Assembly (NCBI GenBank): GCA_009731375.1
Contig: BJOX01000143.1
Coordinates: 103,077 to 138,512, forward strand
Direction: 5' to 3'
DNA: 35,436 bases
DNA from: Paulinella micropora
Taxonomy: Eukaryota > Cercozoa > Imbricatea > Euglyphida
This document shows, piece by piece, positions 16,613-25,048 of this stretch (positions within the stretch are counted from its first letter, which is position 1; the number at the start of each line of letters is the position of its first letter). The notes beneath the pieces are model-generated. The model worked only from the letters and a program-made list of their open reading frames with translations. It did no database searches and was not told the DNA's origin. The translations under genes and the position numbers were made by a program.

Positions 16613-17089
16613 CTACCGCGGGCGTGCAACCCGTAGTTGCATGTACTGTTGCAGCGCCGCCTTTTCCACTAGCACAGGCAAGCTGGGGTATTGCACAAAG
16701 GCATACGTCACGTTCTCCCTCTCCAAAGTATGAAGTCTGGGCATCCCACTGTCACGTGGTGGCAACGACGACGTCCACGCTAGTTTGGCCCACCCCTTGG
16801 CATTTGCACTTTCGACGGGGACCTGCACGGCGGGCCTTCCGCAATGGGCCGCGTCTTCCGCGTCCCATCGTAGTAAAGGAGCTCGGGCGGGCACAGCGCT
16901 GGCAGCCTGCTTATCTTCTCTCCTCTTTACGTTTTCTTTCCATTTTATAATCCAACGTTGCCGAGCGGCAGGAGGGCTGTACTCGTAGTCTCGAACAGTT
17001 TTGGTTTTTATTAGACAACGCTCGCACATCAAACTTGCTTTCTCGAGGACGTTCAACAGCGCTTGTAGCTGCAAACCAACCGAATCCAT
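16613..17089 (-). CDS. Unknown 158-residue protein, first of a tight minus-strand cluster
   Basis: The ATG at 17089 (MDSVGLQLQAL) opens an intact frame ending nine bases before the next start. An N-terminal amphipathic helix contains CERC; a basic stretch follows (RQRWIIKWKENVKRREDK), then a proline-containing region and a C-terminal beta-like segment. I see no recognised domain. Position and compact spacing with the two following genes suggest one transcription unit or a shared role. Confidence 0.6.
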   Translation of the reverse strand: MDSVGLQLQALLNVLEKASLMCERCLIKTKTVRDYEYSPPAARQRWIIKWKENVKRREDKQAASAVPARAPLLRWDAEDAAHCGRPAVQVPVESANAKGWAKLAWTSSLPPRDSGMPRLHTLERENVTYAFVQYPSLPVLVEKAALQQYMQLRVARPR

Positions 17090-17270
17090 CGTCGGGGCCT
17101 CGTCGTCTCGAACACGTTCACCTCTCTCTCAAACCTTTTTACACACACACACACACAGCCCGCTAGTGCGGGCTGAAGGGGGAGGGGGGGGAGGGTGCCT
17201 TGCACCCCGCCCCCGCTCTCTCTCATTCCCCCCCCCCCCCCCCCCCCCCCCCCCCGCCCNNNNNNNNNNC
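17090..17270. repeat. Spacer with (AC)n, perfect GC hairpin, C tract and 10-N gap
   Basis: It contains a CA repeat (17141-17156), a perfect eight-base stem hairpin CAGCCCGC-TAGT-GCGGGCTG (17156-17175), purine-rich sequence, a C run of about 28 and the gap at 17260-17269. It separates the gene start at 17089 from the coiled-coil end of the next gene. Confidence 0.65.
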
Positions 17271-18759
17271 TTTTTCCTTGCTTAGCTCTGCAGCTTTGGC
17301 CAAAGCGTCCAGACCCCCCTGTTGCCGCCATTCTTGCTGTATTCGCAGCACTCCCGCCTCTTTAGCTTGCAATTGTCTCTGTAGTCGCTGTGTTTGCGTC
17401 TTTTCAGCTTGCAGTCGTTGCTCTAATTGCACTGCCCGCTCTTCCTGAGCTAGCAGCCGTCGCTCTAATTCCACTATTCGCGCCTCTTGATCTTGGGGTC
17501 GTCGGTCTATTGGCTCCTGCGGCTGCTGTCGTCGTAACAAGGTTTGTGATTACAGCTGTCGAGGGCTTGAATACTCATTGACGAGTTCTTGCGCCCTTCC
17601 TCGCTCCCATTGCAGCTCTGCTATTTCTTCCTGATGCATTAATAGCTTGAGCTCTGGCGCATGATCCTCCGCGTGCTGAGAATTCAGCCAGGTTTTCCAC
17701 TCGCTACTCCAAACTAAATAATGATCATAGAGCGGTTTGTAAGTGCGCTTCCCGCCTGTCTTCACCTGCTGTACCAGCAGACTCGCTAGGCGGTACATTT
17801 CTTTTAAATTATCGTTCCATTTCTTTTGCTCTTGCTTCAACATTTCCAAACGAGGGCCTTCCCTTCGTGATAGTTTAGCCCACCATGCATCGGAATCTTT
17901 CTTTGCGTCTCCTTCCGCCTTTGCCAGAACAAGTGTTTGTTTGTTATATTTGCCGTCCGTAGTTGTACCCTTCCCTGTTCCTTTGCGCGGAGCTTTATCA
18001 AAATCTAGGTAGATGGTGTGAATGAGGTTTAGTGGTGATTCCTTGATAGCCGTTATGTGAAGTGCGGACATACTCTGTTGCAGACGATCGCAGGCTGCCC
18101 GCTTCTTCGCCAGCTTCGACTCGATATCCTTCAGCTTTGCCGTGGTGGCAGCCCAGCGCCTCCCGACCAACACAAGCGCAGTCAGAAAGGCTCCCACCTC
18201 AGCGACCAACTCGTCATCATTGCATGTCTGTGCTGGCAAGCGCTCGGCGATTTCGTTTGCTCCGCGGAAGCGTAGCCAACCAATCCCGAGGTTGGCGGGC
18301 TCCTCGAGAAAGGCCTTCCCTCGCGCAAATCCGTGATCCGACCCGTCGAGCCGGAAATGGCGAGGCTGCTTGAGCGCCGTCTGGCTCAGATTGCCGGCCG
18401 CCCCGAACAAGCAGCAACCCCCCCGCCCCTGAGCGCCCCGCAGCTCTTGCGACCACCACTTTGCGACCACCCGCAAGTTGAGAGTATTTTGGATAGTGGG
18501 GGGCTGTCCCGCAAGTCCCAACGAGCCTTCTAGGTTAGTCCGCAACACGTCAAAGTACGTGTACGGAAGTAACCCCAGACTACTCGCCGTGAGGCTCAGC
18601 AAGTTAGAGGTTGACGGCCTGGGGGTGCTCCGCAGCACTCGGGCCTGAGCCCCCCCCGGCCCCAATCTGCCTGAAATACCTAGGCCTCACGTTGCCCAGC
18701 ACGAGCGACTTGCTTGTGTTACAAAAGATCGTGTCTGCTGGCGCCCAGTTAGCAAGCAT
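17271..18759 (-). CDS. Unknown protein with C-terminal coiled coil, one frameshift and an in-frame TAA
   Basis: An ATG at 18759 (MLANWAPADTIF) starts six bases after the previous stop. At a run of eight C (18654-18661 region) the frame changes and continues to a TAA at 17550-17552. After that TAA the same frame goes on for about 90 codons of strong coiled coil (ARIVELERRLLAQEERAVQL onward) until the gap at 17260. That extension has no methionine at all, so it is best read as the C-terminus of this same protein. The central part is charged, with helical segments and a W-rich area (YLVWSSEWKTWLN). No family is recognised. A total of about 490 residues would result. Explanations: nonsense mutation, base-calling error, or stop-codon readthrough. 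Confidence 0.6.
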
Positions 18760-18764
18760 GGTTT

Positions 18765-19292
18765 TCACGCCGCCAGTGCTTTCAACAGCCTGTCGACAAA
18801 CGCCGTAAACCGCTGGATTCCCACCCCGGGCAGCGCTTCTGCTGCGTATGCCAGTAAATCGGTCTCCTCATGGGGCCCGCGGCCAGGGGTGAAGGCCATC
18901 GCGATCCAATGGTTCAGGGCACTGTCCATGGCTCGCCCGTTCCCGTCCGAAAGCGCCGAGGAGGATTCCTCCTTGATATTGAGGCAGCCGTAGATCTCAG
19001 GCGCCAGCCCCTGTTTTTGGAAGTGGTCTTGTAGTTGTAAGCTGTTGACCAAATCTGCGACCAGCGGGGCGGCCTCGCCTTTGGTCTGCAGTTTCTGCAG
19101 ACACAAGCCCCCCTGCCCGGTCTCGACGGACAACGCGAGGCGATCAGGCCAGTTTCGCCCCAGGCCGTACAGGCTGGCTAGGTCTCGCTGGGCAATAACC
19201 AGGCAGCGAATGTTAGCAGGCCAGACTTTTTTCATTTCCGCAGCCAGATCAGTGTTTCGGAGCGCGGCCGGGATCGTCCTCGCGCGATTCAT
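18765..19292 (-). CDS. Unknown 175-residue protein
   Basis: The ATG at 19292 gives MNRARTIPAALR. The protein is mixed alpha/beta without membrane spans; a beta strand (NIRCLVIAQRDL) and a segment with FTPGRGPHEETD are visible. It overlaps the preceding small ORF by 44 bases in a different frame. Either the two are overlapping genes or they are halves of one gene split by a frameshift. It ends six bases before the next start (18759). No family is recognised. Confidence 0.6.
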   Translation of the reverse strand: MNRARTIPAALRNTDLAAEMKKVWPANIRCLVIAQRDLASLYGLGRNWPDRLALSVETGQGGLCLQKLQTKGEAAPLVADLVNSLQLQDHFQKQGLAPEIYGCLNIKEESSSALSDGNGRAMDSALNHWIAMAFTPGRGPHEETDLLAYAAEALPGVGIQRFTAFVDRLLKALAA

Positions 19293-19473
19293 CCTCTTCC
19301 ACTTGCAAGGGAGTCCACCCTTCGAGCAGGGGTTCTACTGCTTCGGCCGATTGGTTTGGTAGTACGCCTGCCTCTCTTTGGTGCTGCCGGCATAATCTCT
19401 TTAGCAGGCCGATCAGCTGCACGACGTGCCCGCGCTCAGCCTGCACTATAGCCCGCTTGGTCGGTGGGTCCAT
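19249..19473 (-). CDS. Small protein of 74 residues overlapping the next gene
   Basis: The ATG at 19473 gives MDPPTKRAIVQAERGH. It is helix-like and basic at first (QLIGLLKRLCRQHQREAGV) and acidic at the end (LQVEEDESREDDPGR). Its last 44 bases overlap the start of the 175-residue gene in another frame. It may be the N-terminal part of that protein if a frameshift is corrected, or an independent overlapping gene. Moderate confidence. Confidence 0.5.
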   Translation of the reverse strand: MDPPTKRAIVQAERGHVVQLIGLLKRLCRQHQREAGVLPNQSAEAVEPLLEGWTPLQVEEDESREDDPGRAPKH

Positions 19474-20121
19474 GGCAAATAATCTTCGCGGGGGGACAAA
19501 GGCCCTTTTAACAATAGAGACAACATGTCTTTTTATCCTTTGCTGAGTGCACTTTCCTCTCCCGCGCGCGCGCGGGAAACGGATGGTGGGGGGGGGGGGN
19601 NNNNNNNNNNNNNNNNNNNNNNNNNNNNNNNNNNNNNNNNNNNNNNNNNNNNNNNNNNNNNNNNNNNNNNNNNNNNNNNNCACACACACACACACACTGT
19701 CTTTCTCTCTTTAGGTGGGGTTGTATTTGGGTTTGTATGAAAAGCTTTTTACCCCCCCGCCCCCCCCCCCTCCTTCTCTCTCTCCCTTTTGCTGTCCCTT
19801 TTTAGCTTTGCGGTTTGCGCACGAGCCAAAGACTCTTCATCTGCTTTGCCGTCCAGCGAGATTTTTCTTACGCGGGCCTACACACGCACCCACATAAACA
19901 CAAGGCATGAAAGGGGGGTGTCAGAAAAGTCGGCACAGAAAACGATACTAAGCTTCAGATACAAGTGAATATGAGCAAATAAGAATTACCTTAGTTATCC
20001 TTTTGGTGGCTAGTTCTTATTCATTTTTGATCTGAAGTGTATTCCTTCATACGATTGGCTTCCAACCGAGGTCTCTTGCAAGGACCCTGCGCCCGTCGCT
20101 CCGGGGGGCATGCCCCCCGCG

Positions 20122-20165
<44 letters not shown>

Positions 20166-20195
20166 NNNNNNNNNNTCCGCATGTTTACGATTCCG
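19474..20195. repeat. Long intergenic region: alternating CG palindrome, CA repeat, G/C palindrome, two gaps
   Basis: No gene is supported. It holds a perfect 16-base alternating palindrome CCCGCGCGCGCGCGGG (19561-19576), a G run and an 81-N gap (19600-19680), a CA repeat at the gap's right edge, C-rich tracts (19752-19771), an A/T-rich part (19970-20030), a perfect GGGGGGCATGCCCCCC palindrome (20103-20118), more than 40 C, and a 10-N gap (20166-20175). It lies between the start of the gene at 19473 and the end of the helicase gene at 20196. Confidence 0.65.
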
Positions 20196-23180
20196 TTACG
20201 ACTTACCCCGCCTCGCACCCTTGTGACCTTTGTCGCCACAATTCACTTGCCAACACAAACCCTCTCGACAGACTCCCGCAGGGTCGCACTCGTGCCCTAC
20301 CTGGGACTTGCTGTGCGGGCAAAAGCTGCAAGAGTTGACGCGTCCATCCTTCTTGTAAACTCCCCTACCGGCGCCTAGGCTCGTGCGCGGCGGAAACACC
20401 TTGAACCCGTTTTGGCGCAGTGCGCTGTCGGGGGCGTCGTCCGCTTTTGCATTGAATTGTTTCAATTCCTTTAAGTACCCCTCGTAGGCAGCAATAAAAT
20501 CTGCCCACGGCGTAAGCCGTCCTTGGTCAGGAATCACTCCGTGCTGCTTTGACCCTTCGCGCAGGAATCGTGCCAGCATGTCCATGCGGGGTTCGACGTA
20601 TTTCTGGTTCTGTCGGAGCTCTTCAGGTGCTATATCCCGCCAAAAGTCAGCGCCCGGTTTCTCTTGTAAAGTTATATGGTAGCGAGCAAGGCAACGGAGC
20701 AGAATGTAAGCCAGCTCGTTTTTGGCAATTCGTTCCTTCAGATCAGACTGGACTCTCCCAGGAATTAAGGACCACAGAAACAGTGCAAGTCGCCCCTTAC
20801 ACTGGTCCATTTCGTCATTATAATTCATGATCCGATTGCCGGCCATGATCACGGGCGACGTCCATCGAAGGTTCGTCACATCTGTCTTGCTCTTACGGTT
20901 CTCTCCCGTGATGCGGCTTTGCATGGTCGCCCGATCTAGAACACTTGCAGAGTTCTGTGGCAGGTCCATGCACATTACAAGCTCCTTCCGATAAAGGCCT
21001 TCCAGGCCAAAGTGCTGTTCCATATTTCTAGACATTACCCTGGTCTTGCCCGTGGGTTTCATAAGCGCAATAAGCTCCAGCACCGTGCCCTTCCCCGCCC
21101 CGTCATCTCCCAGCAAGAACGGCACAACCTGCCAATTATCATTCCCCGGGGTTGTACATGAGCCTCCCAACAAGTAATTCGAACATGTAGCCCATTTCTT
21201 CGCTTAACTGAAGCTTCAGCATGTTGGACCAAAGAGGAGTTAGGTATTCGTCGCCTTGGCTTGCAGCTCCCGCTAGCTTTGCAAAATTTATTTCGAAGTC
21301 ATAAAAGTGATTGGTAAACGGCGCGGGCTCACCCTGCTCCTCAAAGTCAGCCCAGGTACGGTATTCCAAGGTCTTGATGTTGAACGAGCAATTGCGGAAG
21401 CTAATCCAGTCGCTACGGATGGACAATGGAGTCATTAGCGGAAAGAAAGGGTGCGTCACCCGCGAAAGATATTGTCCAAAGCGTCATTGCTCGACCTGAC
21501 GTTTTCAGTGTAATAGATCGAGGATTTTAGGACCTCGGTCGCAAAAGTTTCGTAGTCGTCCGAATACTCGTATGCGCCAGGGATATGTGCATGTGGCTTC
21601 AGAATAAAGCCTTCATACCGCAGCAGCTTATTTTTGTAGCCGTAGCGCACCAACAGCTCGCGGCAGCATTCTGCTCGATTGGACAGCTTGTTCAAATTAA
21701 CTGGGCCGTAAAGCTTCTTCTGGTCCTCGACGGTGGGCAAGCAGCTGTCGCTTTGAAACTCGACGTCAAAGCCGAGCACCGTCTTCACGTGAGCTCGAAC
21801 ACTTGCCAGCCTTGCACTTGTAAAGACCTTGTCCCCGCCCTGAGCAGATTCTGTCTCAACAAGCAACTCATTGTACCTGTAGACTCCTACATAAAGATTC
21901 TGGGATTGAAGGTATTTTATGACAGCCATCATGATCTTGAGCTCTTCTCGTTGGTACACGTATGAAACAAAGGTGGCCAGCCTGTTGGGCTTGTCGTCGA
22001 GCGACTTAACCAATGCCCACACTTCTGCGTGGACATTGGCGCGCTTGAGACGCTTTCCTAGGCTTTTGCACGCCTGTAACCAGTCACGCATAAGCGGGCA
22101 ATCGATTGCGTAGTTGCGCAACACGGATTTCCGATTGATTACAGAGTTAAAGTGCTTCTTGGCCCATTTTCTGTTGGCCGCTGTATCAGGTCTGTCGACC
22201 TGTTCTAACAGTAGCTTTTGCCTCGCCTCTCGCTCGCCGTTCACAAACTTGCGGAACAGCGCGGGGACCACCGCGTTAGCTCTGTCTGCCAGCTGCACCA
22301 AGATCGGTGCCGCCGCGTTGCTTATGTCGATCGACTCATAGAACGCCCCAGAGGCAAGACGCATTATCCATTTAGGAACATTTCCAATTGAGCCCTGCCC
22401 GAAAGCCCTTCCTTGTCTATCACGATCGCCAGGCATGTAGTCGACAAGGTTTCGATCGAAAGCGCATGAATGTAACAGCTCGTTGACAGTCTGCTCCCAC
22501 TCACCAACTGCTCTGAGCATCGATATTTTCTTTAGTACTTTCTTGTCCATGGTTTGGCCTAACGTGAAAAGTGGCTTCTGAGTCTCCTCCTCGTTCAACC
22601 ACTTCTTAGCTTGTGGCATTACGCGGCTAGTAGTGGACGAGGCCGCATCCCATCGAAAGAGCATACTGCCGCCCAAAGCACCCGTGATAGCCAATTCTGG
22701 CAGTTCCTCGATCCTCGACTCGGCGCCGGGGCGCAAGTAGTTGCAGAAGAACTTGGCACTGCGGGCCGCCACGCTGCCAATGTAGGCTATCTTTTCCGCT
22801 GGCAGGAAATCGCTGAAAGAGATGTTCACCAATCCAGGCATCATGACATAGTTGCGAGGGTGGTCCACGCCCCCCCAACTGCGCGGCACAATGTGATCCA
22901 CGTGCCACTCAGGCGCGCCGGGCATAAAATAGGGCGCCAGGCGCGCTTGCCATTTATTGGCCAAGATCCACTTTCGCGCCTGCGACGTGCTTACCAAACG
23001 TCTTGCGTTGGCCAGTGGCACTATTGTGCCCAGATAAACCGGGCGCAGACCCTGCAGGCGCGGATTTTTGGCCTTGGCCGCAATGACTTTTAGCTTCTCT
23101 TGCAGCCTTTGCAGTGTCTCCTTAGAATCCGCCAAGACCAAGTCCTGTTCATCCTGCTTTTGATCAGCATTGCCGCTCAT
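20196..23180 (-). CDS. HNH domain + D5-like SF3 primase-helicase, split by two frameshifts
   Basis: The ATG at 23180 (MSGNADQKQ) starts a frame of 574 residues. An HNH nuclease motif is at residues 93-119 (HVDHIVPRSWGG, then H and N). A later segment resembles the primase-side part of D5-type proteins (about 21,870-22,000). Frames of 106 and about 310 residues follow, covering a D5_N-like region (DWISFRNCSFNIKT) and a superfamily 3 helicase: Walker A GDDGAGKGT (21082-21121), Walker B ending MCMDLP (about 20,960-20,980) and motif C ending MAGNR (about 20,840). The C-terminus is cysteine-rich (CSFC ... CGDKGH). SF3/D5 proteins unwind DNA at viral origins. The breaks lie near 21,456-21,470 and in CCCCGGGG at 21,147-21,154. 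With them, the product is about 990 residues. The HNH fusion is unusual; it could also mark an HNH domain captured from an intron or homing element. Confidence 0.8.
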
Positions 23181-23501
23181 TTTCTTCGTTTTTGTGTTTT
23201 ATGTTGGGGTAAACCCTTCTCTTTTTTGGCGTCTGTTGGAGGGGGGGAGGAGAGCAGAGGGATAAAAGGGGAAGGGGAGGGGGGAAGGGGGGGGAGAGGG
23301 GGGGGGGGGGNNNNNNNNNNNNNNNNNNNNNNNNNNNNNNNNNNNNNNNNNNNNNNNNNNNNNNNNNNNNNNNNNNNNNNNNNNNNNNNNNNNNNNNNNN
23401 NNNNNNNNNNNNNNNNNNNNNNNNNNNNNNNNNNNNNNNNNNNNNNNNNNNNNNNNNNNNNNNNNNNNNNNNNNNNNNNNNNNNNNNNNNNNNNNNNNNT
23501 C
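23181..23501. repeat. Divergent spacer: purine tract and 189-N gap
   Basis: A purine-rich tract (GGGGAGGAGAG type, ending in at least 13 G) leads into the 189-N gap (23311-23499). It separates the helicase and nuclease genes, both of which probably start transcription from it. The second arm, if any, is inside the gap. Confidence 0.6.
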
Positions 23502-24476
23502 ATGTCGAGCGACAAGAGACGCAAGCTTGCGCAAGAAGACAAGGGCGGGGGCGGCGCGTCGACGGGCGAACGAGAAAGTGATTTGCGGCTCCTCTGCGGA
23601 CAGCTCTGGGTGCCGAGCGACGACGCGCGCTATGATGCTTTTTTGGCTCTGCCCTGGGCGACCAAGCAAGACTATATCCTGACCTGCGCGCGAATGGTCG
23701 AAACGCTTTCACAGCGCGAGCAGTGGCAGGAACCCGCGTGGGCTGAACAGCTCAGAGGGCGGGTCGAATCATTGAAAGCCTCGTTGTCCGAGGTACGTAA
23801 AAATCCTAGAGACAACGGTTGCTTGCATGAAATGAACGTCGCCCGGGCGCTCGATCGCGTCTGCAGGTCCTGGGGCGGAGATCTCTCGGGGGTCCACGTG
23901 GTGGACACAGCCGCGCGCGTTCACAGCGGAGGCGCGGATCTGACGGTGCAGGGGCTTTTTAAGGGCGAGGTCCGCGAGGTCTGGCTAGAGCTCAAATCCA
24001 ACAGCGCCAACACGCTCGTCGGAACAGCTGTCCTCGAGGCTCTCCTAGCCAAGGTCGCAGCAGCGCCGGAAAGCGGACCCCTGGCGGGTGCTGTGCTGTG
24101 TGCACAGGGCGCAGTTGCCAAGTGCAGTTCGTTGCCTGAGGTTTATTGGGCTGGCTCGCGCCCTATCATCGTGTTGTCACACCTAGGCAACGAGAGCCCC
24201 TGCCCCGATCTGCTCGTGTTGGTAGTCAGGTTTCTGCTTGTGTCGTTGCGGGCTAAAACGGCAGAGGCCGAAGCAGATAGCTGTGCAGGCCCGAAGAAGC
24301 CCCAGCAGGAAGATCGGGTAAATAGCTTTATGCATAAGCTGCGTGACGTGAGCGCCATAATCGCGAAACAATCCTCCAGCTTGAGGTTAGCCGAGAAGCA
24401 CGTTCAGGCCGCGCGCAAGGCAGGAGAAGGTTTGCTGGGGGAACTGCAAGTGTTTTTAAGCCCGATCGATGAATGA
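23502..24476 (+). CDS. PD-(D/E)xK-like nuclease (324 aa)
   Basis: The ATG at 23502 (MSSDKRRKLAQED) starts three bases after a gap, so an earlier start cannot be excluded. The core fits a PD-(D/E)xK nuclease: an acidic residue on a helix (CLHEMNVARAL, E110), D146 in HSGGADLTV, and E163-x-K165 in VWLELKSN, with two strands between. A helix follows (VLEALLAKVAA). The N-terminus is basic and the last 100 residues are helical and charged. Such nucleases in DNA viruses act in replication, recombination or repair, usually in the nucleus or virus factory. It is divergent from the helicase gene, which suits a shared replication role. An ATTAAA lies at 24507-24512. Family membership is inferred from motif spacing; I cannot name the subfamily. 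Confidence 0.65.
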   Translation: MSSDKRRKLAQEDKGGGGASTGERESDLRLLCGQLWVPSDDARYDAFLALPWATKQDYILTCARMVETLSQREQWQEPAWAEQLRGRVESLKASLSEVRKNPRDNGCLHEMNVARALDRVCRSWGGDLSGVHVVDTAARVHSGGADLTVQGLFKGEVREVWLELKSNSANTLVGTAVLEALLAKVAAAPESGPLAGAVLCAQGAVAKCSSLPEVYWAGSRPIIVLSHLGNESPCPDLLVLVVRFLLVSLRAKTAEAEADSCAGPKKPQQEDRVNSFMHKLRDVSAIIAKQSSSLRLAEKHVQAARKAGEGLLGELQVFLSPIDE

Positions 24477-24591
24477 AACAGCAGAGGAAACGGAGTGTTG
24501 TTTTTAATTAAATCTAAAAGGCTGCGAGTTTTTAATAACATTTTTTGTAATACTTTCTTTGCCCCCCCCTAAAAATATATAAAAAGGAATA
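24477..24591. terminator. Convergent 3' region with ATTAAA signals on both strands
   Basis: The plus strand has ATTAAA at 24507-24512 and the minus strand has ATTAAA at 24531-24536, in an A/T-rich spacer between the nuclease gene and the five-finger gene. Confidence 0.55.
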
Positions 24592-25048
24592 CTATTCTAC
24601 CCGCACTACACAATCGGCCGTGTGCTCACGGCCCTTGTGTATGGTGAGTCCGCTAGCTGTCACGAATCTTTTGCTGCATTCATCGCAGGCGTAAGGCTTA
24701 TCGTGCGCATCGCGCTGGTGCTGTGCCAGCTTACTGGCCGTCGTGAACTTTCTGTCGCACCTGCCGCAGTCGTAAAGCCTCTCACCCCTGTGCGCACGGC
24801 GCTTGTGCCTTGTGAGCTCGCCAAGTTCTGTGAACCTTCTATTGCACTGGTCGCAGGCGTAAGGCTTCTCGCCCGTGTGCGCACGGCGCTTGTGCTGTGT
24901 CAGATTGCTAGATGTCGTAAACTTACTGTCGCACTCATCGCAGCCGTAAGGCCTCTCGCCCGTATGCACGCGCTTGTGCACGGTGAGCTGGCTAGATTGC
25001 GCAAACTTGCTATTGCACTGAATGCAGCCGTAAGGCCTCTCGCCCGTG
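24592..25048 (-). CDS. C2H2 zinc-finger protein, five fingers, N-terminus lost at the retroelement junction
   Basis: Five consecutive C2H2 fingers are visible (YGCIQC, YGCDEC, YACDQC, YDCGRC, YACDEC; each with C-x2-C-x12-H-x3/4-H), joined by canonical HTGERPY/HTGEKPY linkers. The protein ends in ADCVVRVE. The canonical linkers indicate a DNA-binding array of the metazoan type and differ from the atypical fingers of the gene at 538-1253. The frame stays open past 25048, but those extra residues are antisense of the retroelement and no natural start is present. The gene is therefore truncated at 25048/25049. It is convergent with the nuclease gene. It may be viral, or part of the host flank if the window is an integrated copy. 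Confidence 0.85.

Noticed and set aside
15688-16950. Plus-strand open frames opposite the methyltransferase cluster
   Set aside because: They are antisense to genes with recognisable structure and have the low-complexity composition typical of antisense GC-rich frames.
24572-24590. TATATAAAAA as a promoter
   Set aside because: It lies between the 3' ends of two convergent genes, where no transcript start is expected.
1-25048. CRISPR arrays, tRNA or rRNA genes, bacterial operons
   Set aside because: No spaced direct repeats, cloverleaf or rRNA-like sequence was seen, and gene signals are eukaryotic.
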